Below, piece by piece: positions 23,978 through 31,925 of a DNA stretch of 64,000 bases. Source of the stretch: an uncultured Atopobium sp. Its GTDB lineage: Bacteria > Actinomycetota > Coriobacteriia > Coriobacteriales > Atopobiaceae. The translations under genes and the position numbers were made by a program. The notes beneath the pieces are model-generated. The model was not told the DNA's origin, ran no database searches, and saw only the letters and a list, made by a program, of their open reading frames with translations. Position 1 is the stretch's first letter. The number at the start of each line of letters is the position of its first letter. Where the stretch lies: positions 1 through 64,000 of the forward strand of contig CAMXVQ010000001.1 in NCBI GenBank assembly GCA_947252455.1. The letters are read 5' to 3'.

Positions 23978-26053
23978 ATGAACATTAAAGATATAGCACG
24001 ATTAGCAGGCGTTTCGCCAACAACCGTTTCAAAAATCCTTAATCGTAAAGACCAAAATATTAGCAGTCAAACACGCACTGTGGTATTAGATACCATTAAA
24101 AAATATCATTACACCCCTTATGCACGTATTACCGTGCAACGAAACACATGGCTTGTAGGTGTTTGTGTGCGCGAGACAAAAGAGAATATGTGTTTGGTAT
24201 CGGGCATAATAGGGGCGCTGCATAAGCATCATATCTCTACCCTTGTGGTATACACGAGCGAAAAGTCTCGTGAAGGACAGAGCATTACAGAACTTATACA
24301 ATCAAATATAAGCGCGCTCATCTGGGAGCCACTCGACGCTACACATACATCAACTAACGCAACTATAGATAGTCTTTGTGCAAAGCACGACATTGAGGTG
24401 CTTAAACTTGGCAAAGATGGTGGCAAGCACAACTATAGCATTGATTTTAAAACACTGGCGCACGACCTAAGCGCCGAGCTTATCTTGGCTGGTCATCGTC
24501 ATATTGCGTGTCTTACCAATAAAGAAACTCCACGCGCGTTTATACAGGGATACGCCTCAATACTTTTTCAGCGAAAAATTATGCTTGCAGAACAAAACTG
24601 TTATACAAGCGTGTGCAATGAACTGTTGCAAGCGCTTGTAAACGGCGATATAACAGCCGTGGTGTGCGCTTCATGGCAACAAGCGCAAGACCTTCGTACG
24701 CAGCTTTATACGCTTCACATACAAGCGCCGCAGGATTTTTCGCTTGTATGTCTGCAAAGCGATGCAGAATACGCGCTACAAAGCGCAGACGAGCAGCCAC
24801 AAACAGATACGGGCGCTGCAAACACAAATGGTTGCGCCTCTGTGGTGTATTCCTATTTGAATACGCCTATAAGTGCATACAGCATAAGTTATAAAGATTT
24901 TGGAACATATATAGCGCAACAGCTAAAAATAGCAAATCAATCAGTTGCTAATGACGATGGATGTGCGCGCAAGCAAGACACTGCCTCAGACGCCGTGTTC
25001 AACTTTATCCCCACGCATAACGCACTTACCACCAGAGCGAGCATTGCTTCGCCTCAAAATAATCAACACGAACGAATTGTAATTGTTGGAAGCATCAATA
25101 TTGATACTCAGCTTTTAGTGGATCATATTCCTGGAGCAGGTTCAACCGTAACCACAACCACATCGCATATTTCGGTTGGAGGAAAAGGTCTTAACTATGC
25201 TATTGGTGTTGCTAAACTTGCACATAAAGCCGTGCTTATTGGCAATATTGGCGACGATAGCGAATCAAGCATGATTTATAAAGAGTTAAGCCGCTGGAAT
25301 ATAGATACCAAAGGCGTGGTCCGCACAAAAGACGAGCAAACGGGCAAGGCATACATCTGTGTAGATAAACAGGGCGCGTCAACCATCACCATTCTTACAG
25401 GCGCCAATAGCAAACTTTGTGCTCAAGACATAATTGAGCGCAAACATCTATTTAAAAACGCGTCTTTGTGTCTTATTCCATCCGAAGTTCCACTTGATGC
25501 AGCCGAACAGGCTTGCAAAGAGGCAAAACGCCAGGGAGCGCAGGTTATTTTTAAGCCGGTGGCACTTACGGAATTTCCAAAGCGCATGGCAACCTATATT
25601 GATTACATTATCCCCAACGAACACGAGCTTGCCACGCTGTGTCGCGCGCTCAAACATTGCGTGCAGGCACATACTCCTCACCGTGATGACCGCAGCGCGA
25701 AAACGACGCAAAACGCATTGATTGACCAAGCACATATGTTACTTAACCTGGGGATTCCTCATGTCATAGTTACACGCGGCGAAAAAGGCTGCGATTATTT
25801 CTCGGCGTCCTCACATATTCATATGCCATCTCATGCATTCAAAACGATCGACACAACTGGTGCAAGCGATGCATTTATCTGCGCGTTTGCAACAAGCTTA
25901 CTGAGCAATGATACTGTTGAGCGCGCTTTAGACGACGCGTGTTATGCCGCAGGCTACAGCACCACACGACCAGGCGTTGTTCAGGCGTTGATTGACGCGC
26001 AAACACTTGAACTGTATCGCGAGCGTCATATTGATACAAAACAGAACGCTTAG
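23978..26053 (+). CDS. LacI-family regulator fused to a ribokinase-like PfkB domain
   Basis: A 691-residue fusion in one uninterrupted frame. Residues 1-55 are a LacI helix-turn-helix (MNIKDIARLAGVSPTTVSKIL), and residues about 60-310 a LacI-type ligand-binding region (LVGVCVRETKENMCLVSGIIGAL). From about residue 365 a full ribokinase-like domain follows: IVIVGSINIDTQLLVDHIPG, signature 1 GGKGLNYAIGVAKLA, and TIDTTGASDAFICAFATSLL. The catalytic Asp is kept, but the usual GAGD reads GASD. AAGGAA precedes the ATG. The gene diverges from a ribokinase-nucleoside hydrolase operon and probably regulates it; the kinase domain may be an enzyme or a sensor for ribose or ATP. Which is true cannot be told from sequence. 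Confidence 0.9.
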   Translation: MNIKDIARLAGVSPTTVSKILNRKDQNISSQTRTVVLDTIKKYHYTPYARITVQRNTWLVGVCVRETKENMCLVSGIIGALHKHHISTLVVYTSEKSREGQSITELIQSNISALIWEPLDATHTSTNATIDSLCAKHDIEVLKLGKDGGKHNYSIDFKTLAHDLSAELILAGHRHIACLTNKETPRAFIQGYASILFQRKIMLAEQNCYTSVCNELLQALVNGDITAVVCASWQQAQDLRTQLYTLHIQAPQDFSLVCLQSDAEYALQSADEQPQTDTGAANTNGCASVVYSYLNTPISAYSISYKDFGTYIAQQLKIANQSVANDDGCARKQDTASDAVFNFIPTHNALTTRASIASPQNNQHERIVIVGSINIDTQLLVDHIPGAGSTVTTTTSHISVGGKGLNYAIGVAKLAHKAVLIGNIGDDSESSMIYKELSRWNIDTKGVVRTKDEQTGKAYICVDKQGASTITILTGANSKLCAQDIIERKHLFKNASLCLIPSEVPLDAAEQACKEAKRQGAQVIFKPVALTEFPKRMATYIDYIIPNEHELATLCRALKHCVQAHTPHRDDRSAKTTQNALIDQAHMLLNLGIPHVIVTRGEKGCDYFSASSHIHMPSHAFKTIDTTGASDAFICAFATSLLSNDTVERALDDACYAAGYSTTRPGVVQALIDAQTLELYRERHIDTKQNA

Positions 26054-26090
26054 GAAGTAAAAGATTTTATAAAAGGGAAAAATAAAAAAA

Positions 26091-26166
26091 TGGTGGGCGA
26101 TGAGGGATTTGAACCCCCGACCTTGTGCGTGTAAAGCACCTGCGCTAGCCACTGCGCCAATCGCCC
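26091..26166 (-). tRNA. tRNA-Val (TAC)
   Basis: Read on the minus strand: acceptor GGGCGAT/ATCGCCC, discriminator A and encoded CCA. The anticodon loop CTTTACA gives TAC. The T arm GGGGGTTCAAATCCCTC is intact. Confidence 0.97.
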
Positions 26167-26239
26167 GAAAGAAGTGTATCACAAAATGGAATTATTTCGC
26201 AGTGATATTCTTCAAGAATCCTAAATTTCTAAAACGCAC

Positions 26240-26245
26240 TATACT
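26240..26245 (+). promoter_or_regulatory. -10 hexamer TATACT of a likely leaderless MurE-like gene
   Basis: TATACT ends 7 bp before the ATG at 26253, and no Shine-Dalgarno-like sequence lies between. Transcription would then start at or within a few bases of the start codon. A good -35 is not visible. Confidence 0.45.
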
Positions 26246-26252
26246 AAAACGT

Positions 26253-27995
26253 ATGGAAATAACACTTTATGACATACTTAAACAACTCCAAGCTCAAGGG
26301 CTACTTCTTGAGGTTTATAACCTCAAATGCGACGAGCGTGACCCGCGCTGGGGTAATTTTTTGCCAAACGTTCGGTTTATAGATTCTACCTGCGGTAATA
26401 ACAAAATTATGGCAACTGCAGACAGTTTAATAAACGGTTTGGATTCAAATTCGCTCTACTCACAAAAGCACCATATTTTTGTGTGCAAGGGTGCAGCTTT
26501 TAAGCCCGAGTATCTCCAAGATGCACTCAAAAAAGGCGCAACGGCATATATGTGCGACAACACGCGCGCGCAGGCGTTGCGAACATACTGTCCACATGCC
26601 GTACAAATTGTTGTTAACGACATTAGGCTTGCGATGGCACAAGCAGCACCTCTTGCATGGGGACATCCCGATACGCGCCTTATTACGGTTGGAATCACCG
26701 GAACCAAAGGCAAAACAACCACCGCATGCATGATTAAAAGCATTCTTGATGCACGCGCACAACGCAAGCATATATGCACTTCACAAGGCAAATCTCCTAT
26801 TGGTCTTATGGGATCTATCATCACGTATGATGGCATCATCAACGAAGAAAGTACCAATACCACACCCGAAGCCCCCGATTTTTGGCGTCATCTACACAAT
26901 GCAGTAGAATCGGGAATCACACATATGGTTATGGAGATTTCAAGTCAGGCACTTAAACACCATCGTGTTGATGGTCTTCATTTGGATGTTGCGCTGTTTT
27001 TGAACATCTCGCCCGACCACATATCCAAAGTTGAGCACCCTACCTTTGAAGATTATTTCTTAAGCAAGCTTTTGATATTTTCTATGGCGGATGCTGCAAT
27101 TATGAATCTTGACGCCGATCATTTTGAGGCAATTTACGCGCGTGCTCACACATGCAGTCCCTTGCTTGTCTGTGGACGCATGCATGCACAGCGACGTCTT
27201 GAGGCATATGAGCCACAATTTCTGTCAGACAAAAAAACAGCGAGTACATTAAAGGCTGCGCTTAACCGCACGTTACCTGCAGATATAGTGGCGCACGACA
27301 TACGTCCTCAAGGATGTGGTTTGCAATTTAGCTGTGATGAAGCACACAACGCTAACGCTCAACAGCGCGAATTTTTTGTACCGCTTCATGGAACATTTAA
27401 CGTGGATAACGCATTATGCGCTATTGCATGTGCCGATCTTTTACATGTCAACACCTCTGATATTCAACAGGGTTTAGCCAACACACACGTTGCAGGACGA
27501 ATGGAATTTATTCCAACTCACACGCAAAACATTCAAGGCATTGTAGACTATGCACACAATACGTTGTCGTTTAGATGCTTTTTTAGTGACCTTGCTCATG
27601 AATTTCCTCATTACAAGATCATTGCTCTTTTTGGAGCGCCTGGAGGAAAAGCCTTTGACCGCAGGCGAGATCTGGTAGAAGAAGCAGCAAAATGGGCAGA
27701 CACCATCATACTAACCGAAGAAGACCCCGGGCATGAGCGCGTGCAAGATATTTGCAACGAAATGGCAAAGCATATGCCAAAAGGTCAGAAATACTATATT
27801 GAATGCAACCGCGCGTCCGCTATAGAAAAAGCAGTTGAGCTTGCAAATTGCTCACAAGCAAAAACACTTATTTGTATGCTTGGCAAGGGCGACGAAACCA
27901 CCCAACACGAGCAAGATCGTTACGTAAGTTGCTTGCCTGATAAAGACATATTTATACATGCCGTTAATGCTCTAAAGGAGTCTCATGATCAATAA
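26253..27995 (+). CDS. MurE-like UDP-N-acetylmuramyl-tripeptide synthetase paralogue
   Basis: A 580-residue Mur-ligase family enzyme. TVGITGTKGKTTTACMIKSI near residue 145-165 is the ATP loop, NTTPEAPDFWRHLHNAVESG plus VMEISSQALKHHRVDG match the MurE central domain, and LNISPDHISKVEHPTFEDYF is the conserved Mur His/Asp region. GRMEFIPT and DYAHNTLSF lead the C-terminal domain. Where E. coli MurE has the diaminopimelate-binding D-N-P-R, this has E-D-P-G, so amino-acid choice may differ. The start at 26253 is used because the upstream extension of the frame runs through tRNA-Val. It overlaps the HAD gene. Whether it is the only MurE in the genome cannot be seen here. Confidence 0.85.
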   Translation: MEITLYDILKQLQAQGLLLEVYNLKCDERDPRWGNFLPNVRFIDSTCGNNKIMATADSLINGLDSNSLYSQKHHIFVCKGAAFKPEYLQDALKKGATAYMCDNTRAQALRTYCPHAVQIVVNDIRLAMAQAAPLAWGHPDTRLITVGITGTKGKTTTACMIKSILDARAQRKHICTSQGKSPIGLMGSIITYDGIINEESTNTTPEAPDFWRHLHNAVESGITHMVMEISSQALKHHRVDGLHLDVALFLNISPDHISKVEHPTFEDYFLSKLLIFSMADAAIMNLDADHFEAIYARAHTCSPLLVCGRMHAQRRLEAYEPQFLSDKKTASTLKAALNRTLPADIVAHDIRPQGCGLQFSCDEAHNANAQQREFFVPLHGTFNVDNALCAIACADLLHVNTSDIQQGLANTHVAGRMEFIPTHTQNIQGIVDYAHNTLSFRCFFSDLAHEFPHYKIIALFGAPGGKAFDRRRDLVEEAAKWADTIILTEEDPGHERVQDICNEMAKHMPKGQKYYIECNRASAIEKAVELANCSQAKTLICMLGKGDETTQHEQDRYVSCLPDKDIFIHAVNALKESHDQ

Positions 27996-28965
27996 CCACG
28001 CACAAAGCGCGCCTTATCAAACCACCTCACTGAACCGTCTCTCATCACTAGACACCCTCAGTGACAAGCTTAAAGCACGTCTGAGTCGCGTTAGCTATGT
28101 ATTGTCCGACACTGATAACACTATGATTACCCACAGTTGTGCTTTATGTTCCGCTGATGGAACACCCTCATTTGAGCTTGCAAAAGCGCTTGTTTTAGCA
28201 CGTCAGCACCATATTTCAATAGTTCCATGTACAGGTCGAAATCGCGCTATGATTCGCGAAGACGCGCGCCTTTTAGGACTTTCACAATGGATTGGCGAAA
28301 TGGGCGGCATCATCTGCATAAAAGACGGAGCAGAATCTGTGTGGGAATATGCATGCGCGGATATGGAATATGATGCAAGCTCACATAAGACTCCACATGA
28401 CATGATTATACAAACAGGTGTTGTTGATGCACTTCTTAAACGTTGGAGCACGTCGCTTGAGCTGTATAACGATAACGGTCTTGGCTATCAATATCGCGAA
28501 GTAACCGTTGCGCTGCGCGGCAAGCTTGATGAAGCCGAAGCCCAAGACATGCTTAACCACTGTGGTTTGGCACTCGACTTAGTGAACAATGGTGTTGTTA
28601 CTCATATTAACGGACCAACTATTCTTGCGCGCAATGCACAAGGTGTGGCTACCAATATCAGCAACTATCACATTGTTCCTAAAAATCTTAACAAGGGTTA
28701 TGCCGTTGCTCAATTTATGCGCATGATGAATCTTTCTCGCGAGCAAGTACTTGCCTGTGGCGACTCATCTGCCGACTGTTCGATGGTACAAAGCGCTGGT
28801 TTGTTTGTGCTTATGCAAAACGGTGCAAAAAATCAATCGTGTATGCAAGAACTCGCAGGCGCGGATAATGCATTTGTAACCGAGCGTCCTTCCACCGATG
28901 GTTTTTGCGATCTTATTCATCTGTTGTGTGCCTGTCGAGACGAATATAAATCAACCGAAGCCTAA
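27985..28965 (+). CDS. HAD-superfamily (Cof/IIB-type) phosphatase
   Basis: A 326-residue hydrolase. VLSDTDNTMITH is motif I (DxDxT), IVPCTGRNRAMI holds the motif II Thr, and NKGYAV with LACGDSSADCSMVQSAG gives motifs III and IV of the Cof/mannosyl-3-phosphoglycerate-phosphatase type with a C2 cap between. The ATG at 27985 has AAAGGAG upstream and overlaps the MurE-like stop by 11 bp, so translation is coupled. The substrate is unknown; the coupling suggests a role tied to the Mur ligase product or its precursor, which is inference. Confidence 0.85.
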   Translation: MINNHAQSAPYQTTSLNRLSSLDTLSDKLKARLSRVSYVLSDTDNTMITHSCALCSADGTPSFELAKALVLARQHHISIVPCTGRNRAMIREDARLLGLSQWIGEMGGIICIKDGAESVWEYACADMEYDASSHKTPHDMIIQTGVVDALLKRWSTSLELYNDNGLGYQYREVTVALRGKLDEAEAQDMLNHCGLALDLVNNGVVTHINGPTILARNAQGVATNISNYHIVPKNLNKGYAVAQFMRMMNLSREQVLACGDSSADCSMVQSAGLFVLMQNGAKNQSCMQELAGADNAFVTERPSTDGFCDLIHLLCACRDEYKSTEA

Positions 28966-29013
28966 ACTCTGCATAAAAACTGCAACTCGTGGTAAAGTTG
29001 AAGCGTACTAAAC

Positions 29014-31326
29014 GTGCGCACAGACAACACGTCTGCACTTTTTATGTACGAACAAATGCTCTTGCAGCACGCTTTTATGCAAACGGACGCTCTTGATCCG
29101 TGTTTTATACATGTACATGACGTGATTATAGGTTTTGCTATGTGGTTTAGTTTTTTGACAAGCGCTCTTATCGGAAGCGCACTTCTTTATATTCCAGGGT
29201 TTTTGCTGCTTAAAGCAGCACGCATGGATACTGCGCGCGCTCTTGCAAGCGCTCCTTTAATAAGCTGTGCACTACTATTTGTAACAGCAGAAGCTTTTGT
29301 GCTTATGCATATTCCGCTGAGTGCTGTGGCCTTATGTTTTTACAGCTTTATATGGGTTCCTGTCATTATGATCTGCATTTATGCATATAAGCGCATAATT
29401 AAAAAAACAAGCGGTACCACTAATCAAACGTCTGTCAAAGCGCGCACACTATGCCCAGGACTTAAGCTTTCGCCGCTGCCACCTACCACATACCTAACAT
29501 ATCTATTTATGGGCTTATTAGGTGGCCTTATATTTTTTATCCTTCCAATCTCGTCTCCCGAAAATATTGCACAAGGTTGGGATATAGTCAGCCATCTTAA
29601 CTTTACACAAACCATGATAGGCGAAGGTGCATACAATGCCTTTCTTCCCTCATTTTATGAGCACGCGTTTGATGCAATTAATCCGTCGTCCTATGGAACA
29701 AAATTTTACCCTGCTGGTTGGAACATTTTATGCGCAGCCATTACGCAACTTGCTCAAACCAATACCGTTATCGCAGCTAATGCACTTAATTTTATTTTTA
29801 CTTCGGTAGTTTATCCTTGGGCAATTATGACTTTTATAGCACAGGTTTATCCACGCTACCCACGCACCGTATATGTAGGAGCGTTTTTACCTGCACTTAC
29901 ATGTGTGTTTCCTTGGATACTTTTGGTATATGGACCACTTTTCCCCTTTGTAGCTGCGCTTTGTATTACGCCTGCTATCTTTTGGATATTCATGACGCTT
30001 ACGCGCTCAAAAACAACGGCGCGCGATCGTATGTATCTCATTCCCGTATTTATATGTGGCGCTATTACCCTTATCATGCTACATCCTTCGTCCTTTTTTG
30101 TATGCGTGCTTATCCTTACACCTTGGTGTATTGCACGCATCAAAAATACAAGCCGAAACCTTCATATAGGAGCAAAACGCATCAGCGCGCTCTTGCTTTC
30201 AATAGCGTTTTTATGGGCAGTTGTCGCTGGATGGATTGGTCTGTATTGTCTGATTGTAGGAAAAGTTGCACTCAATTATTGGTGGAGTGCATATAGCAGC
30301 ATCCCAAACGCTCTTATACAAACCGTATTATTTGAATTTGTAGGCACTACAACAATGGGCAATTGGTTTGTTGCGCCGCAACCAGTTTTGTTTTTCGTGT
30401 TCATCATAGGAGTATGGCAAGCGTTCAAACACGCGCGCGGACGATTTTTGGCGGTCAGTTATCTCTATCTTATATGCGTTTGCATAATTGTCATCTGTTC
30501 TGATCTACCTATAAAAGGGGTTTTGAGTAGCTTTTGGTACACCGATCCTTATAGGATTGCTGCACTGATTTCGCTGGTAAGCTTACCGCTTGTAGCACAT
30601 GGATTAGACGCTTTATGTGTCTTTGCACAAGAACAACTTTCCCCTATGGTGCGCACTATATGCTCGCGTATAAACATGCGCAATTGCCGCCTTATGGGAC
30701 GTGTTAAACACATGTGTTGTGCAAACACACACACCGCGAGTGGATATGTGTTTTCAACTGCCTTTGTAATTGTTTTCTTTTTAATAGCAAATACGTTAAT
30801 ACCGTTTCCTCAATTTAAGGAAAAAAATCCTCATGACCTGCCCGAAGTTGCGCAAAGCAGCGGCGTTATTAATAATATAAAAGTTGTTGCTGCGGGTTAT
30901 CACGATACACGATTTTTAGACCCTCAAAAGTACGAGTTTTTAAAACGTGCTCAAAAAATTACGCAACAAGATATTGTTCTTAATAACCCCTTTGACGGCA
31001 GTGTTTTGGCATATGGGATGACCTCCATGCAAACGTTTTGGCGTTATCCATATATTCTCAATGAGTTTGAGAAACCTGGTTTTGCGCGTTTGCGTATTGA
31101 GCTTGATGAGATTTCTTATAACGACAAAGTACGTGACGCTGTTAAAAAACTAGGCGCAAGATACGTATTAAGCCTTGGAAAAAATCGCCGTGAAGACGCA
31201 GTACTTATGGCTGAATATAGACCTCAAGCATTTAGCGGCATAGAAAGAATTACACCCGATACGAAGGGATTTACCCCTGTCTTACAACAGGGCGATATGG
31301 TGCTGTATAAAATTAATACTATGTAA
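29014..31326 (+). CDS. large polytopic membrane protein, DUF6541-like
   Basis: A 770-residue protein with about 12-14 hydrophobic segments, a Cys-rich cytoplasmic stretch near residues 550-575 and a hydrophilic C-terminal domain from about residue 610 (NNPFDGSVLAYGMTSMQTFWRYP). The arrangement resembles the actinobacterial DUF6541 family and polyprenyl-dependent glycosyltransferase scaffolds, so transfer of a lipid-linked sugar is possible but unproven. The GTG at 29014 gives the longest frame and has no clear ribosome-binding site; ATGs at 29044, 29071 and 29140 are alternatives. It follows the HAD gene by 48 bp. Confidence 0.7.
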   Translation: MRTDNTSALFMYEQMLLQHAFMQTDALDPCFIHVHDVIIGFAMWFSFLTSALIGSALLYIPGFLLLKAARMDTARALASAPLISCALLFVTAEAFVLMHIPLSAVALCFYSFIWVPVIMICIYAYKRIIKKTSGTTNQTSVKARTLCPGLKLSPLPPTTYLTYLFMGLLGGLIFFILPISSPENIAQGWDIVSHLNFTQTMIGEGAYNAFLPSFYEHAFDAINPSSYGTKFYPAGWNILCAAITQLAQTNTVIAANALNFIFTSVVYPWAIMTFIAQVYPRYPRTVYVGAFLPALTCVFPWILLVYGPLFPFVAALCITPAIFWIFMTLTRSKTTARDRMYLIPVFICGAITLIMLHPSSFFVCVLILTPWCIARIKNTSRNLHIGAKRISALLLSIAFLWAVVAGWIGLYCLIVGKVALNYWWSAYSSIPNALIQTVLFEFVGTTTMGNWFVAPQPVLFFVFIIGVWQAFKHARGRFLAVSYLYLICVCIIVICSDLPIKGVLSSFWYTDPYRIAALISLVSLPLVAHGLDALCVFAQEQLSPMVRTICSRINMRNCRLMGRVKHMCCANTHTASGYVFSTAFVIVFFLIANTLIPFPQFKEKNPHDLPEVAQSSGVINNIKVVAAGYHDTRFLDPQKYEFLKRAQKITQQDIVLNNPFDGSVLAYGMTSMQTFWRYPYILNEFEKPGFARLRIELDEISYNDKVRDAVKKLGARYVLSLGKNRREDAVLMAEYRPQAFSGIERITPDTKGFTPVLQQGDMVLYKINTM

Positions 31327-31459
31327 ATAGGCACCACGCGAAAGCCTCATGTATGCCAAAAAATTGTTTAGTATTTGTGATGAAACCGCCTCACCACGTT
31401 TTTCTTAAAAAGTCACTAGCATAAATTCTTATGGTTTGGTATACTTCTTCATTGCGCTT

Positions 31460-31534
31460 GTCCCCATCGTCTAACGGTTAGGACACCGCCCTTTCAAGGC
31501 GGAAATACGAGTTCGATTCTCGTTGGGGGTACCA
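31460..31534 (+). tRNA. tRNA-Glu (TTC)
   Basis: GTCCCCA pairs with TGGGGGT through two wobble pairs at the end of the acceptor stem. The anticodon loop CTTTCAA gives TTC, the T loop GTTCGATTC is intact and CCA is encoded. A terminator follows at 31545. Confidence 0.96.
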
Positions 31535-31544
31535 TAGAATTAGA

Positions 31545-31572
31545 AACCGTGCCTATAAGGTACGGTTTTTTT
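31545..31572 (+). terminator. intrinsic terminator after tRNA-Glu
   Basis: AACCGTGCC and GGTACGGTT pair around TATAA, followed by a run of seven T. Confidence 0.88.
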
Positions 31573-31590
31573 GCTTATTTTAGGGTATAA

Positions 31591-31672
31591 CCCGAGCTAT
31601 AGAACAAAATAAGTTGTCGACAAATTGTCGGCATGTGAAATAGGAACAGCCCGAGAACTATAGGACAAAATA
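31591..31672. repeat. diverged direct repeat pair downstream of tRNA-Glu
   Basis: CCCGAGCTATAGAACAAAAT (from 31591) recurs as CCCGAGAACTATAGGACAAA (from 31650) with a 2-bp insertion and one change. A TTGTCGACAA palindrome (31614-31623) lies between them. Old repeats beside a tRNA gene can be a trace of an integration site; no integrase or element remains. Confidence 0.5.
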
Positions 31673-31678
31673 GACAAA

Positions 31679-31722
31679 TAAAAAGCTGGCATCAGAATAA
31701 TTCCGATGTCAGCTTATTTTTT
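31679..31722. terminator. bidirectional terminator, probably of xfp
   Basis: AGCTGGCATC (31684-31693) and GATGTCAGCT (31705-31714) pair with one wobble. The plus side ends in TTATTTTTT and the minus side in TTTTTATTT. It lies about 200 bp past the xfp stop. Confidence 0.8.
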
Positions 31723-31831
31723 ACAAAGCTTTGAGCTTCTATGTACAGCAGCAAGCTTTAAAGCGCCTTAATCGTACTGTAAAGGCGTGTTTAGTAATTC
31801 ATGACCAAATGCTATAACACGTCATACACTT

Positions 31832-31898
31832 GGCGCAAAGGCGCCCTGTAAGCGCTCTAAAAGCGCTTGGCAAGCACACATGCAATAATTATTGCATG
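31832..31898. repeat. run of three dyads in the xfp 3' untranslated region
   Basis: In 67 bp there are GGCGC-AAAG-GCGCC (31832-31845), AAGCGCT-CTAAA-AGCGCTT (31850-31868) and the perfect 20-bp palindrome CATGCAATAATTATTGCATG (31879-31898). The palindrome lies 28 bp past the xfp stop codon. None is followed by a T run. They would fold as three hairpins in the xfp mRNA tail or act as DNA sites. Confidence 0.6.
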
Positions 31899-31925
31899 AA
31901 GACAGCTATACCAAACCTGCAACGC

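Larger units (their letters stand above)
31327..31925. other. 600-bp gene-free stretch around tRNA-Glu
   Basis: Between the DUF6541-like stop and the xfp stop no protein gene is supported; the long plus-strand frame from 31830 lies almost wholly antisense to xfp. The stretch holds tRNA-Glu, two terminators, a pair of diverged direct repeats and a run of three dyads, each listed separately. Confidence 0.7.

Noticed and set aside
26100..26252. N-terminal extension of the MurE-like frame
   Set aside because: The extension is a translation of tRNA-Val antisense sequence and its flank; the ATG at 26253 matches the expected MurE start.
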